Assembly (NCBI GenBank): GCA_002238965.1 | Contig: MPNJ01000010.1 | Span: 1-64,000 of the forward strand | Length of the DNA: 64,000 nucleotides | Source: Nitrospinae bacterium bin107 | GTDB taxonomy: Bacteria; UBA8248 | Direction: 5' to 3' | In this document: positions 36,200 to 46,730 of the stretch, in pieces | Position numbering within the stretch: the stretch's first letter is position 1 | How the letters are laid out: every line of letters begins with the position of its first letter | Position numbers and translations under genes: made by a program | Notes under the pieces: generated by a model | Database searches by the model: none | What the model saw: only the letters and a program-made list of their open reading frames with translations | What the model was told of the DNA's origin: nothing

Positions 36200-37216
36200 A
36201 TGAAATTTTGCACATTTGAAGTGCGTACACCAGTAGGCCCATTCGAGCGTTTGGGCGCCGTTGTAGCCGAAGGCGATGACCTCCGATACGTCGATCTCAA
36301 TTTCGCAGCGGCGGCGGAGTTCAAACAGCGTGGCTCCTCAAGACCCCAAGCCATGGCGGACGCTCTCATTCCATCCGACATGCTGGCCATTGCTGCTTCT
36401 GGCAAAGGTGGCATCGAAGCCGCGGAAGAAGCGCTCGAATTTGCACTTGAACATGAAGACATTTCCGGACCTCGTGGAGAGCAACTCATTTATGCACCGA
36501 GCGAAGCACGGCTGCTCGCGCCCATCAAACAACCTCCGCTCATTCGTGGCTTCGCCGGATTCGAGCGTCATCTCAAAAAAACATTCGAAGTGATGAACCT
36601 TGAAATCCCCAAAACCTGGTACGAACGTCCGCTTGCCTTCAAGGCGAGTTGTGGTCATATGGCCGGTCCTGAGGAGGAAGTTCCCTGGCCGAGCTTCACA
36701 GAGAAAATGGATTTCGAGCTCGAATTCTGCTGCGTGATCGGCGTGCCGGGAAGGGATATCTCTGAAGAAGATGCGCATGAGCATATTTTCGGTTACGCGA
36801 TATTGAACGACTGGAGCGCCCGGGATGCACAAGGGGGCGAAATGGCGATGGGAACCGGACCATACAAGAGCAAGGACTGGTGCTGGAGCCTGGGCCCATG
36901 GATAGCCACACCCGATGAGGTTGGAGATCCCAAAAACATTCCCATGGCAGCGAGAGTCAATGGGGAAACCTGGGTGGAAACCACGCCCGGAGAGATGTAT
37001 TGGACTTTCTCTCAAATAATCGCCTATACCGCCAGGGATGAGAATCTCCTGACGGGGGACCTCATGGGGTCAGGCACCGTTCCTGGAGGATGCGGCATGG
37101 AGATGGATCGCTGGATTCAGCCGGGGGATATCGTGGAAATTGACATGGGGCCGCTGGGAGTTATGAGAAATAAGGTCAGTCTAAAGCCGGAGCCTAAACC
37201 CTACACGTACAAATAA
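36200..37216 (+). CDS. Fumarylacetoacetate hydrolase family protein
   Basis: This 338-residue protein has the C-terminal FAH catalytic domain (about residues 110-335). MDFELEFCCVIGVPGRDI contains the metal-binding E-x-E. FGYAILNDWSARDAQ, GPYKSKDWCWSLGPWI, and LLTGDLMGSGTVPGG are classical motifs. Family members hydrolyse or decarboxylate acylpyruvates and related diketo acids. GGAGAGA precedes the ATG. Substrate is unknown; the preceding cupin suggests aromatic or keto-acid catabolism, which is inference. Confidence 0.88.
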   Translation: MKFCTFEVRTPVGPFERLGAVVAEGDDLRYVDLNFAAAAEFKQRGSSRPQAMADALIPSDMLAIAASGKGGIEAAEEALEFALEHEDISGPRGEQLIYAPSEARLLAPIKQPPLIRGFAGFERHLKKTFEVMNLEIPKTWYERPLAFKASCGHMAGPEEEVPWPSFTEKMDFELEFCCVIGVPGRDISEEDAHEHIFGYAILNDWSARDAQGGEMAMGTGPYKSKDWCWSLGPWIATPDEVGDPKNIPMAARVNGETWVETTPGEMYWTFSQIIAYTARDENLLTGDLMGSGTVPGGCGMEMDRWIQPGDIVEIDMGPLGVMRNKVSLKPEPKPYTYK

Positions 37217-37218
37217 CC

Positions 37219-39588
37219 TTACGATTCTTGTTCCTGGTCGCTTGATTGTGGGTTTATGAGGTGAACGACTCTTTGCGGGAAAGGTATCTCGATACCCTCC
37301 TCTCGAAGCCGGTGATCGATCTCAAACCTCAAATCACTTGCGACTCCCAATCGTCTCATCACATCCGAAGTAAAGCACCGTAATTCAAAATCCAGGCTGC
37401 TTGCGCCAAAATCGCGAAACACGACGGCAGGTGCGGGATCATCACTTACCCGCTCGTTCTTCTCGGCGATATCCAGAAGAATCGCCCGAACCTTTTCCAC
37501 ATCGGAGCCGTAAGCCACGCCTATCCCTATCTCCACGCGACCATACTGATCCCTGTGCGTCAGGTTGATGACCGATGAAGAAATAATTTCCGCGTTCGGG
37601 ATAATCACAGAAGCGCGCTGCCATGTTTCAAGCTCTGTTGCGCGAAACTGTATTCTTTTCACTATTCCCTCATCGCTGCCTACGCGCACCCAATCGCCAA
37701 CCTTGATGGGTCTTTCAACCAGAAGTATCAGTCCCGAAATAAAGTTGTTCACTACATTCTGCAGCCCGAAACCGATCCCCACCGAGAGCGCGCTGACAAC
37801 CAGCGCAAGGTTCGAGAGATCGATGCCCGTCACCGAAATGCTCAATAACGCCGCAACGATTACACCCGCATAACCGAATCCTGCGTTCAGGGAGTGCCGG
37901 ATGCCTGCAGGCAAATTCGTCTGATCGAGTAAACGCTCGGACAACTGCCTTTGCAAGAACCTTGCTCCGGCCATCGCTATTAAGAAAACAGCAATAGCCA
38001 TGAAAATATCGATGATAGATATACGAATGCTGCCTATTTGAAAACCGGACAGGGCTTGCAGCGTCCAGCCAATCAGATCACCCGGCGGCACTCCCCAAAC
38101 GGGCACGATAATGAGGATGCCGCAAAGAAATACAACAGGATCGACAATGACTCGCTCCCAAGAGCTGAGCCTCTCGCTCACGTGGGCGGGAATGTGGAGC
38201 TTGTCTTGTATGGACTCGGATTGGGTTGCCCAAGATACCAGTTCATGGATGAAACCACGCAACATAACCACTATCCACAGGAGAAGACCCGTCCAAACCA
38301 GGTTGGTTAGCAGGCGCTTGCCAAAAGCGCCATATCCAACAAACAACGCTGCAATACCAATTACCGCGAGTACTCTTGTGGTGCGACGGATCAATCTCCA
38401 CGCCTGTCCACCCTGCTGGGTTGCACCTTCTTGAGCCGCTTCAGATCGCCAGAGCTCTTCTCTCCCCAGCTTCAGAACAAACCAGCCCTCGAGACTGCCA
38501 AACACCGCTGAATAGATAGAAAGTGCCTCTGCGGAAACTGCCCGATCGCCCCAAAGATTCGAAAAAAACATGTCAATTGAGAAAACAACCGCCAGCATGA
38601 GAATCAAACGATATGCACGTTGCGCATGTTCTGAAGATTGTCCTGTGAGCCGCCAAGCTGGTTGATCGGGAGAAAGAAAAGACCTTGCGAATGAAACCAC
38701 CAGGCAAAAGAACAACATGACCAAAAGAAAAGACGTGAGAGCGCCGGCAAACAGCCCGCTCACCAATGCGCCCGGCCGGGTCAGCCATAAATAAAGAGTC
38801 GCCAGAACGGCTACCGGTAAAACAGTGTTACCAATGCCTTCTACGATGGCGAAGCCGAAACGACGCGCGTATGAGGGGTCCGTCATTCCGGTGTCTTTAC
38901 CGAATGTACTCGAAACGCTCCTCCGAATTCCCCATCCCAAAAAGGCACCGAGAATCAAAACCAAGACTCCCGGCAGCAAGACGGATTGAACACCCACGCT
39001 GGGGGGGAGTATCGCGAGCCAATCTAAGGGAGAATAGAGAATGCTCCGAACTTCTGCCGCAATTTCTGGAACGCCTTTTACTATCACGCCTGGTGAAACG
39101 GGTATCGGCGTTCGGCGGTACACCTCTTCCAGTAACCGATCGAACCTCTGCCGAGAGAAGGTTTCTTCCAACCCCGTAGCACGAACAATGGCCAAGTCAG
39201 CCTCAGAGATCCGCGCTCGGGCAGCAGTGATTTGACGATTATATTGCTCTCTTTTGTCGGCTATCTCTGTCGCTTCCGGCGGGCCGTCCTTCGTGGGTGG
39301 AGGACCAATAGCTTTGAGCAACTTTTCAGATTGGTCGAGTTCTTGCTGGAATCTTGTTTTTATATCATACGCGCGTGAGCGAATCTGACGCACCAAGGAT
39401 AAATATCCTTGGGTTAGAGCCTGTGTTTTTCCATCACTTCGAAGATATCGGGTCGCATCTTGTAAAACGATCGCCCAATCTATTGATTCTGTTGTTTCAC
39501 TTGAGGCAACATCCGCCGCATGCGTTACAGGGGAGAGAAAAAACGAAAACATAAAAACAAAATAAAGACAAACCATTTTGCGACTCAT
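37219..39588 (-). CDS. Large MscS-family mechanosensitive channel
   Basis: This 789-residue protein starts with a signal peptide (VCLYFVFMFSFFLSPVTHAA). A periplasmic helical domain follows (DUF3772-like, about residues 30-190), then about ten membrane segments (about 195-600) and the MscS pore domain. The pore helix LVVSALSVGIGFGLQNVVNNF is followed by ILLVERPIKVGDWV and the cytoplasmic alpha-beta cage. The layout matches MscK/YbdG/DUF3772-type large channels that relieve hypo-osmotic stress. The ATG at 39588 was chosen as it begins the signal peptide; the listed upstream frame lacks one. Confidence 0.88.
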   Translation of the reverse strand: MSRKMVCLYFVFMFSFFLSPVTHAADVASSETTESIDWAIVLQDATRYLRSDGKTQALTQGYLSLVRQIRSRAYDIKTRFQQELDQSEKLLKAIGPPPTKDGPPEATEIADKREQYNRQITAARARISEADLAIVRATGLEETFSRQRFDRLLEEVYRRTPIPVSPGVIVKGVPEIAAEVRSILYSPLDWLAILPPSVGVQSVLLPGVLVLILGAFLGWGIRRSVSSTFGKDTGMTDPSYARRFGFAIVEGIGNTVLPVAVLATLYLWLTRPGALVSGLFAGALTSFLLVMLFFCLVVSFARSFLSPDQPAWRLTGQSSEHAQRAYRLILMLAVVFSIDMFFSNLWGDRAVSAEALSIYSAVFGSLEGWFVLKLGREELWRSEAAQEGATQQGGQAWRLIRRTTRVLAVIGIAALFVGYGAFGKRLLTNLVWTGLLLWIVVMLRGFIHELVSWATQSESIQDKLHIPAHVSERLSSWERVIVDPVVFLCGILIIVPVWGVPPGDLIGWTLQALSGFQIGSIRISIIDIFMAIAVFLIAMAGARFLQRQLSERLLDQTNLPAGIRHSLNAGFGYAGVIVAALLSISVTGIDLSNLALVVSALSVGIGFGLQNVVNNFISGLILLVERPIKVGDWVRVGSDEGIVKRIQFRATELETWQRASVIIPNAEIISSSVINLTHRDQYGRVEIGIGVAYGSDVEKVRAILLDIAEKNERVSDDPAPAVVFRDFGASSLDFELRCFTSDVMRRLGVASDLRFEIDHRLREEGIEIPFPQRVVHLINPQSSDQEQES

Positions 39589-39875
39589 AAGTCTCTCGCT
39601 TTCAACATCTTTTACGCCAGCCATTTTGAGGTGAAAAATAGATACGATATCAACCAACCTCACCTTATATACATATACTACTGAATTTCAGCCCTACGCG
39701 AACATGCTTCGACGCAGCCACCAATGATTCTGACGGCCAAAGCGCCTGTGAGCTACTGAGCCATGACGGTTGATTCATGGCGTTTCATGGCTCCGACCCG
39801 CTCCATCGTTGCACTTCCGCAGTTACCGTTGTGCTTTGGCATCACACGAAACAACTGTTTTGATTATCATCAACA

Positions 39876-41246
39876 TCAAGTTTCCGCATGTGAGCCTATT
39901 CCCCTTCTCCGGCTCCAAACCAAGAACCAAACCAAGAGGCATGCGCAACCCATTATATGGCTTATTGTCATCGCGCCCCAGACACCAGAGGCTTCGAATC
40001 CAAACGGCAAAGCGGCAAAATACGCAAGTGGGATTTGAAAACCCCACCTGATGAAGGCTTCCACAACCATTGGAGGCTTCGTGTTCGCCGCACCTTGAAA
40101 GGCACCCGCCAACATTCGCCGGATAGCTTCAAACAATGTGCCAATGCTGAGTATTCGAACACAAGTGACGCCAACATCGATTCCCTCGTTTTTCATTCCG
40201 AAGATCAAGACGATTTCCCTTGCATAAAAATACAAAAGAAACGTCACGCCACACATCAAGACGAACAAGCCGACCGTAGCGAGATAGACGCTTATCAGCG
40301 CCCGATCCGGCCGGTTGGCGCCTATGTTTTGGCCCACCATCGTCCGGACGGCAGACTGAATCCCGAAACCGGGCAATCGCGAAAACGTCCCGAGCCGATT
40401 CCCAATCGACCATGCAGCTAACACCACTGGCCCGAACAATGCCAAAACCTTCAGCAATATGAGAAGGGCGCCGCGCTCAAGCATGTTCTGTGCCGCTGCA
40501 GGCCAGCCCAAAAGTATGATGCGCCGCATGGTTTGCGCATGGGGCTTGAGATGAATCCACCTGATACGGATTCGAGAACGTCCCGATGTCAAAATCCACA
40601 GGACGACCAAAATTCCTATGACACGACCTATTCCAATACCAACGGCGGAACCCGGAAGTCCAAACCCCGAGAACGGCCCCAGACCAAAAATCAGGAGAGG
40701 AATGAACGTGATCGACAAAAGCGTCGAAATTCCAAGGCCAATCAGAGATTTTCCAGGTTCGCCGGCCGCTTTCAACTTATGCGAGACCGTAAAAATACCA
40801 TCCACGAACGCGATGGTGAGAAAAGATGCCTGCAAATATCCGACGCCTACTCGCATCACATTCGCATCAGAAGTTAAAAGACCAAGCAAGTGCGACGACA
40901 ACACATACCCAAGAATGCTGATTGCAACGTAATAGACGCCTGCCAGCACAAACGCCTGGCCCGCCGCGTGGCTTGCTTGTTCAGGTTCTTTCGCTCCGAT
41001 TCTCTGAGCCACCAAAGCACTGCCCGCGATTCTGATGCCAAAACCAATCGCACGAAAAAAGAAGATGATCATAAAGCTCAAAGACATCGCAGCCAGATAT
41101 TCGGGCCCCAAACGCCCCACCCAAAAAATTTCGACCAGTATGTCGGCGTTCCAGGCTATCGGCTCCAGGCATGAGGGAACGGCCAAGCGAAACAACCCAA
41201 AACCAATGGAGCCTTTTGTATAGTCATAGCGCTTCTCTGATGTCAT
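39876..41246 (-). CDS. MATE family efflux transporter (second copy)
   Basis: This 456-residue multidrug/toxic-compound extrusion protein has 12 predicted spans in two related halves. It opens with KRYDYTKGSIGFGLFRLAVP, and IGNRLGTFSRLPGFGIQSAV with VGQNIGANRPDRA lies in the middle. It is a tandem paralogue of the upstream gene: both open with KRYDYTKG and share VGQNIGAxxPDRA. Its ATG overlaps the upstream stop by 4 bp (ATGA). Substrate is unknown; the pair could be redundant or form separate exporters. Confidence 0.9.
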   Translation of the reverse strand: MTSEKRYDYTKGSIGFGLFRLAVPSCLEPIAWNADILVEIFWVGRLGPEYLAAMSLSFMIIFFFRAIGFGIRIAGSALVAQRIGAKEPEQASHAAGQAFVLAGVYYVAISILGYVLSSHLLGLLTSDANVMRVGVGYLQASFLTIAFVDGIFTVSHKLKAAGEPGKSLIGLGISTLLSITFIPLLIFGLGPFSGFGLPGSAVGIGIGRVIGILVVLWILTSGRSRIRIRWIHLKPHAQTMRRIILLGWPAAAQNMLERGALLILLKVLALFGPVVLAAWSIGNRLGTFSRLPGFGIQSAVRTMVGQNIGANRPDRALISVYLATVGLFVLMCGVTFLLYFYAREIVLIFGMKNEGIDVGVTCVRILSIGTLFEAIRRMLAGAFQGAANTKPPMVVEAFIRWGFQIPLAYFAALPFGFEASGVWGAMTISHIMGCACLLVWFLVWSRRRGIGSHAET

Positions 41247-42664
41247 GAGGAGGGGAACTTAACCATTGATAATGCAGATGACTTAGCCTTTGGCGCCATA
41301 TTTTCTATCCGTCGCCGCCAGCCGAACGCAAACCACAAGAACAACGCCAAACCACCAATGAGCTGACTCCCAGCCACCGCCCACCAAATTCCCAACTCCC
41401 GAAATCCCATCCAAACCGCCAGCATATAGGCGCCCGGCAACTGCACGACCCAGCGAACGATTGCTTCAACTACCATGGGGGGCCTTGTGGATGAAGATCC
41501 TTCAAAGATCCCCGCTACTACACGCCTCGTAGCCTCAAATCCAAGACCTACACACAAAATTTGCAGGCAAATCACCGCATGGGGCAAAGCGACGCCTTTC
41601 ACCCCGAAAAAAGTAACGACTTCTTTGCTCCAAACAACCAATCCCGTACTAACGGCAACCATGATGGAAACAACCGCCCCAACCGTCACCCAGGCGCTGC
41701 GAATCGCCCGATCAGGTTTTCTCGCACCGATGTTTTGGCCCACCATCGTGCGAACTGCCCCTTGAAGTGAAAATCCGGGCATTCTCCCCATATTGTTGAC
41801 ACGACTGCCAAGACCCCACGCAGCAAGGGCTAACGCGCCAAAAGGAGCGAGCATCCATACCAATACCAGGTTAGCGCCTCTCTCAAAAAACATTTGCCCC
41901 CAGGCGGGCCAACCCAGTCCCAGGATGCGCTTCATCACAGAGGACCGCGGAATCAGATGGCGCCATTTCAGGCGTATTCTGGCATTCCCCTTGAAAAGAA
42001 TGATCAGCATCACGACACAACCCGCCAGCCTGCCGATGCCTAATCCGATATACGCGCCGGCCAGATGCAACGGGGGAATCAACCCGAAACCAAAGATGAA
42101 AGCGGGCATGGCGATGAATGCGACGCATGAATTGATAATCATGCCGAAGAGCGAATACTTTGGCTCGCCGGCGCCACGAAATATATTTGCAAGGGTGAAT
42201 ATTCCGTCAACGAACAAAAGCATGAGAAACCCGGCTCTTAGGTAAATCGTCGACAAATACAAAAGCCTCGGATCAGACGTCATCCATCCTATTAAATAAG
42301 GCGAGAAAATATATCCTGCGCAACATAAGGGAATGAAGAAGAGCGTTTGAAGCAAAATACATTGGCCTGCGATAAGAGCAGCACCCTCATCATCATTCGC
42401 TCCGACTCTTTGCGCAACCAGCGCTTGACCGGCTACTCGAATTCCCATGCCCACCGCTCTCACCATCATGGGAATCATATAAGCCAAAGACATAGCTCCG
42501 AGCGCGTCTGAACCCAACCGGCCTACCCAGTAAATTTCAACAATGGTATCGATATTCCAGGAAATCAGCTCCGCGAAAATCGGCAGGGAAAGAACCACCA
42601 AACCTCGCCCGATAGGGCCTTTCGTGTAATCATATCGTTTTGTTTCCGTTTGCAAACGAGCCAT
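41243..42664 (-). CDS. MATE family efflux transporter (first copy)
   Basis: This 473-residue MATE transporter opens with LQTETKRYDYTKGPIGRGLV and carries EIYWVGRLGSDALGAMSLAY and VGQNIGARKPDRAIRSAW. Motifs RVGANDDEG and RVAGQALVAQR correspond to the N-terminal half of the family. The ATG at 42664 was chosen over the TTG at 42670. It is translationally coupled to the downstream paralogue, so the two probably arose by tandem duplication and are made together. Confidence 0.9.
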   Translation of the reverse strand: MARLQTETKRYDYTKGPIGRGLVVLSLPIFAELISWNIDTIVEIYWVGRLGSDALGAMSLAYMIPMMVRAVGMGIRVAGQALVAQRVGANDDEGAALIAGQCILLQTLFFIPLCCAGYIFSPYLIGWMTSDPRLLYLSTIYLRAGFLMLLFVDGIFTLANIFRGAGEPKYSLFGMIINSCVAFIAMPAFIFGFGLIPPLHLAGAYIGLGIGRLAGCVVMLIILFKGNARIRLKWRHLIPRSSVMKRILGLGWPAWGQMFFERGANLVLVWMLAPFGALALAAWGLGSRVNNMGRMPGFSLQGAVRTMVGQNIGARKPDRAIRSAWVTVGAVVSIMVAVSTGLVVWSKEVVTFFGVKGVALPHAVICLQILCVGLGFEATRRVVAGIFEGSSSTRPPMVVEAIVRWVVQLPGAYMLAVWMGFRELGIWWAVAGSQLIGGLALFLWFAFGWRRRIENMAPKAKSSALSMVKFPSS

Positions 42665-42817
42665 GCGCAAATCTTATCCTAATCAAATCAAAATAGGTGC
42701 TGGGTTTAGTGATTTGGGAGATTTCCCCAAAGGGCTGGAAAGTTTTCACTCCACAAGATAGGTTGCTCCCAATAGCGAAGTATGCGCGCTCAGTGCAACC
42801 GGAATGTTTGGTGCCCC

Positions 42818-43597
42818 ATGATCGAATTCATAGAAAAAACACTCAAAGATGCGGGCAAACTGGCTTTGTCATTCACGCATAATGTGAAAGGTATTCTGAA
42901 ACAAGACAGGAGCTTGGTCAGCGAGGCCGATCTCGAAGTTGAAAAATTCATTCTTTCCTGCCTAAAGACATCTTTCCCGAACGACAATGTGATTGGAGAA
43001 GAACTCGGAAGCGGAGAAGCGCAAAACCAGAAGCACCCCCGACTTTGGGCGATTGACCCCATTGATGGCACCAATCCGTTTCTGAACGGTCTGCCCACAT
43101 GGGGCGTATCCATCGGCGTCATGGAAAACGGGAAGCCTATCGCCGGAGGGTTCTATATGCCCGCCGTGGATGAGATGTTCCTTGCACTCGAAGGAGAAGG
43201 CGCCACCAAAAACAAGAAGAAACTCCCGAATCTAAAGGATACGGAAATAACCAATCAAACCGTCATGCTAGGGCCTTCGTCCCGAAAACGATTTTACAAA
43301 ATAGATTATCCAGGAAAATCCGTTGCCTATGGAAGCGCTTCCGCACACGTGGCGTACGCGGCTACCGGAGGCGTCATCGCCGCTCTGGTCGATAGACCCC
43401 AAATTTGGGATATCTTGGGCCCCCTCGCCGTATTACAGGAAGTGGGGGGAGGCGCATATCACCCAGACGGCCATTCTCTGGATCTCGAGAAACTGGCGAG
43501 TGGCGAAAAAGCCGAAGGCCCTGTCTTCTTTGGCCTAAAAGAAAATGCGGAAAAGATATTCCCTCTTATCGAAGTGTACCCCAGACCCAAATCCTAG
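42818..43597 (+). CDS. Inositol monophosphatase family phosphatase
   Basis: This 259-residue Mg-dependent phosphatase carries the family motif LWAIDPIDGTNPFLNGLP (DPxDGT), an upstream metal Glu in VIGEELGSG and the C-terminal WDILGPLAVLQEVGG. The family includes inositol monophosphatase, fructose-1,6-bisphosphatase, CysQ and the HisN histidinol phosphatase; substrate cannot be assigned. The ATG at 42818 begins the conserved N-terminus. The stop is 3 bp from that of the convergent oxidoreductase. Confidence 0.88.
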   Translation: MIEFIEKTLKDAGKLALSFTHNVKGILKQDRSLVSEADLEVEKFILSCLKTSFPNDNVIGEELGSGEAQNQKHPRLWAIDPIDGTNPFLNGLPTWGVSIGVMENGKPIAGGFYMPAVDEMFLALEGEGATKNKKKLPNLKDTEITNQTVMLGPSSRKRFYKIDYPGKSVAYGSASAHVAYAATGGVIAALVDRPQIWDILGPLAVLQEVGGGAYHPDGHSLDLEKLASGEKAEGPVFFGLKENAEKIFPLIEVYPRPKS

Positions 43598-43600
43598 ATC

Positions 43601-44782
43601 TCAGCCCTGAAAGCCAGTTCCGAAAACACTTTGCATCAAATCGCCTTCATCAAAACGCGTCAGGCGATAGTCGCTGATATCAGGCTCCTCGCAACTTCCG
43701 GTCATGATCAACTCCGCCATCATCTCTCCCACTGCGGGCGCCAACTTGAAGCCATGGCCGCTCATACCAGTGCAAATGAAGTAGCCCGGAATCTCGGGGT
43801 GAAAATCAAGAATGGGCATCCAATCGGGTGTAATGCAGTACAAGCAACCCCAGCCGCGGAAAAGTTTCGCATTTTCAAAATCCGGCCAACGCCTTTGCAT
43901 CCTCTCCAGAACATCGAGAACGAATTCCATGTCTTCTTTTTTGTTGAAATTATCCGGGTCGACATACTCGGGTTCTATATTGTCGCGACCTATGAGGAGT
44001 AAATCTCGCCCTTCCGGTCGGAAGTACAAGCGTGTCGGACCATCATAGACTACAATTTCAACCCTCTCGCCATCTCTACCTACGGCATCAAAAACAGTAT
44101 CTTGCTCTCTGATGGCCTCCGCCGGAAATCGGTGTCCGCTTAGAGCGGCCACCTTATTCACCCAAGCCCCGGAAGCGTTTACAACTACCGGGGTCTCAAT
44201 GACATCCCGAGATGTCTCTACTCGCGCCTGTCCACGGTTATCGAAATTCACTCCTATCACGGGACAATTCTGTCGAATTCGCGCACCAGATTTTTTAGCG
44301 CCCTCTCCAAATCCAGAAGTCACTCCATGTGGATCCGCATACCCGCTTCTCGGTTCGTATGCCGCCCCCACAACATCACCCAGTTGGGCCCATGGTGCGT
44401 ATCGAGAGATATCCTCTCTTTCTATCCAGCGGGTCTCTACCCCGAGGGATTGCGCAAGCTCCACGTTCTTTTTCACGCCATCACGAAGAGAAGCATCCGC
44501 CAGTACCAAATATCCGGTTTGCATGAAACCCGCCTGGCCGCCCTCGGAATATTCCTCGAATTCCTCAAACGCCAACAGGGACCGCCAAGCCATCTGAATG
44601 GTGCTTTTATTGGAATAGTGCATGCGAATCAGCGCCGAGGATCCGCCCGTGGAACCAGACGCAATGCCATCACGCTCACAAAGGATAATTCTTCCAAATC
44701 CTCGTTTCGCCAACTGATAGGCGATGGAACATCCCATCACACCACCACCTATGACGACGGCATCCGCCGTTTCTTGCGCCAC
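43601..44782 (-). CDS. FAD-dependent oxidoreductase, DAO family
   Basis: This is a 393-residue flavoenzyme of the D-amino-acid/sarcosine/glycine oxidase type. The dinucleotide-binding N-terminus is AVVIGGGVMGCSIAYQLAKR. GSTGGSSALIRMHYSN follows, with VVVNASGAWVNKVAAL in the middle and ICTGMSGHGFKLAPAVGE at the end. Such enzymes oxidise secondary amines or amino acids. The start is GTG with GGGAGCAG upstream. It follows the DUF3604 gene by 12 bp and is likely co-transcribed. Confidence 0.88.
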   Translation of the reverse strand: MAQETADAVVIGGGVMGCSIAYQLAKRGFGRIILCERDGIASGSTGGSSALIRMHYSNKSTIQMAWRSLLAFEEFEEYSEGGQAGFMQTGYLVLADASLRDGVKKNVELAQSLGVETRWIEREDISRYAPWAQLGDVVGAAYEPRSGYADPHGVTSGFGEGAKKSGARIRQNCPVIGVNFDNRGQARVETSRDVIETPVVVNASGAWVNKVAALSGHRFPAEAIREQDTVFDAVGRDGERVEIVVYDGPTRLYFRPEGRDLLLIGRDNIEPEYVDPDNFNKKEDMEFVLDVLERMQRRWPDFENAKLFRGWGCLYCITPDWMPILDFHPEIPGYFICTGMSGHGFKLAPAVGEMMAELIMTGSCEEPDISDYRLTRFDEGDLMQSVFGTGFQG

Positions 44783-44794
44783 AACTGCTCCCTC

Positions 44795-46660
44795 TTAGCC
44801 ATCCACCCAGATAGGACTCGACCAAGCCATTTCTCCATCGTCCTGTATCAGACGCACATAATAATAATCCGATTCTCGTTCCCTGCCGCTCGGATCGATC
44901 CACTCAACAGAGACCGACTCCCGCCCCGGTTCAGCCACATGAATTTCTCTCGCATTCTTGATGATGACGACCTTATGAACTGGGGAGCAAGCTTCAGCCT
45001 GAATCATGAGTTTTCTCTTGGCAGATTCATCCAATTTAATCTCTGAACCCATTGGCGCATCGTTCAAGAAAAATTCAAGAATAATCCGCGCGCCTGTCGT
45101 GCCGTAGCAACGCCGCTCCCAAAGGGCCTTGAATATTCCTTCCCGATCGAAGGTCTCCGCCCAGACACAAGCCACTCCGCCTCTCCAGGCATTCTTGAGG
45201 CGCAAGCGGTTCGAGAACCCAGGCTGAGAGGTATGCGTATCCGATCCGGCGATGATGCCCAATCGGTATCCTTTCTCGAGCGCATCCTGCACGCTTTGTC
45301 CTTCATAGCGCGCCGGGTTGACCAAAGGCCTTTCGCATCCGTTGGCTTCTGAGTTGCCCCAACAAGAGTATATTTCGACGAGGCGCTGAAACCTCGGATC
45401 GTGCCAGCGCCAGCGGGTGCCAATCACAGCACTCACCGAGTGATGGGGAATCGTCATCACGCGGCCCTCGAATTTTTCGAGTTGTTTCCAGAGCTTTTCC
45501 GGATGATCGGAGTCGGAACTGCGGGAGTCCAGCTTCGGGATATCCTGATCATCCAGGAAATAGACATTCTTGTTCCCGTCTTTCTCGAGCATGCCAAACC
45601 ATTCATACGCAGGCAGAGCTATGTAATTCCCAGCTTCAGAAAAACGATTCGCCGCCTCGGTGACTTCTTTCCATTGCGCTTCATCCATCCGCATGGCCAA
45701 AGAAGTGCAGGCGGCGAAATCCACACCCGCGCAATCCCGCGCATAGGCGTGGACATACTCCACGATTTCACGCGCGGTTGATGGTCTCGGGTACTCCCCC
45801 ACGCACAACCCGCTCATGCAATGCGGGTCGCCAAAAAGAAGCATGCGCTCCGGGGTTTCATCCAACACCTTGGTCGGTGGTGTATGAGCTGCCGGCAAAC
45901 TATCCGCCGAGACCTTCAGCCGATGAACGCCCCGCGCTCCCAAAACCACATTTTCACAGATAAAAACCCCGGGCGACTCCTGACGAAAAGACTCCGTTTT
46001 CCCATCAGGCATATGAAGTTTCGGGATTGGTGCTCCCTTTGGCGCAACGTTATGAAAGCAATCTCGAACTACTGCCCGGACGGAAAAGCCCCCTCCCGTG
46101 ACTACCTGCGCAGGACACGTAACCCAAATAAAAGATGGCTCCTCGGGAAGCACATCAAAGGTTGGGGCATCCGGAAGTAGCTCCCAGTTTCCCTCTCCAG
46201 CCGAATCTATGGATAAAGTAAACTCCACGGACATGGACAAGGCTTGCGCCTGCACGCCGGGGATGCCGGATGGCGTCCAGCCATATTCGATTTCAATGGA
46301 ATCACCTTCCACCAATGAGGAATCCTGAACCTTCAATTCCAGGCTGGCCGGAAGGAAAGTATAGCCGAGCACAGGTTCAACCAATGATGGAACTAAAGAA
46401 ACATCTTCATTCGAACATCGGAATTTGCAATATCCCGGAGCTGTCATTTCCTTGAATTGGGGCGTAGTGAACCCATTCGGCGGTGTGAAGCGAAGACCCC
46501 CGTCGCGTTTGATTCCGCGCGGGCCAACTTCGTAGATGATGCGCCACTTCCCCAATCTGCCCACTATGATCGGGCCTTCAGGCTCTATCTTTGCCTGCCC
46601 AATATCTTCACCATATAAATACTCACGCAGCGCACCTATTCCCCGGCTAGGAGTTGTCAT
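44795..46660 (-). CDS. DUF3604 domain protein
   Basis: This is a 621-residue protein. The N-terminal half (about residues 1-270) looks like beta-sandwich domains; the C-terminal half matches DUF3604, a PHP-like amidohydrolase-type fold: GDPHCMSGLC, LPAYEWFG, TIPHHSVS, IYSCWGNSEA, GSDTHTSQPGFSNR and YGTTGARI. Many homologues have GDxHxHS where this has GDPHCMS, so one presumed metal ligand differs. A signal peptide is absent. Function is unknown. GGAGG lies 7 bp before the ATG. Confidence 0.8.
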   Translation of the reverse strand: MTTPSRGIGALREYLYGEDIGQAKIEPEGPIIVGRLGKWRIIYEVGPRGIKRDGGLRFTPPNGFTTPQFKEMTAPGYCKFRCSNEDVSLVPSLVEPVLGYTFLPASLELKVQDSSLVEGDSIEIEYGWTPSGIPGVQAQALSMSVEFTLSIDSAGEGNWELLPDAPTFDVLPEEPSFIWVTCPAQVVTGGGFSVRAVVRDCFHNVAPKGAPIPKLHMPDGKTESFRQESPGVFICENVVLGARGVHRLKVSADSLPAAHTPPTKVLDETPERMLLFGDPHCMSGLCVGEYPRPSTAREIVEYVHAYARDCAGVDFAACTSLAMRMDEAQWKEVTEAANRFSEAGNYIALPAYEWFGMLEKDGNKNVYFLDDQDIPKLDSRSSDSDHPEKLWKQLEKFEGRVMTIPHHSVSAVIGTRWRWHDPRFQRLVEIYSCWGNSEANGCERPLVNPARYEGQSVQDALEKGYRLGIIAGSDTHTSQPGFSNRLRLKNAWRGGVACVWAETFDREGIFKALWERRCYGTTGARIILEFFLNDAPMGSEIKLDESAKRKLMIQAEACSPVHKVVIIKNAREIHVAEPGRESVSVEWIDPSGRERESDYYYVRLIQDDGEMAWSSPIWVDG

Positions 46661-46730
46661 GAATAACCTCCTTTTCGGAAATGAAGATTCAGAACTACGA
46701 ATACAAAATAATACGAGGGAATGAACTCAT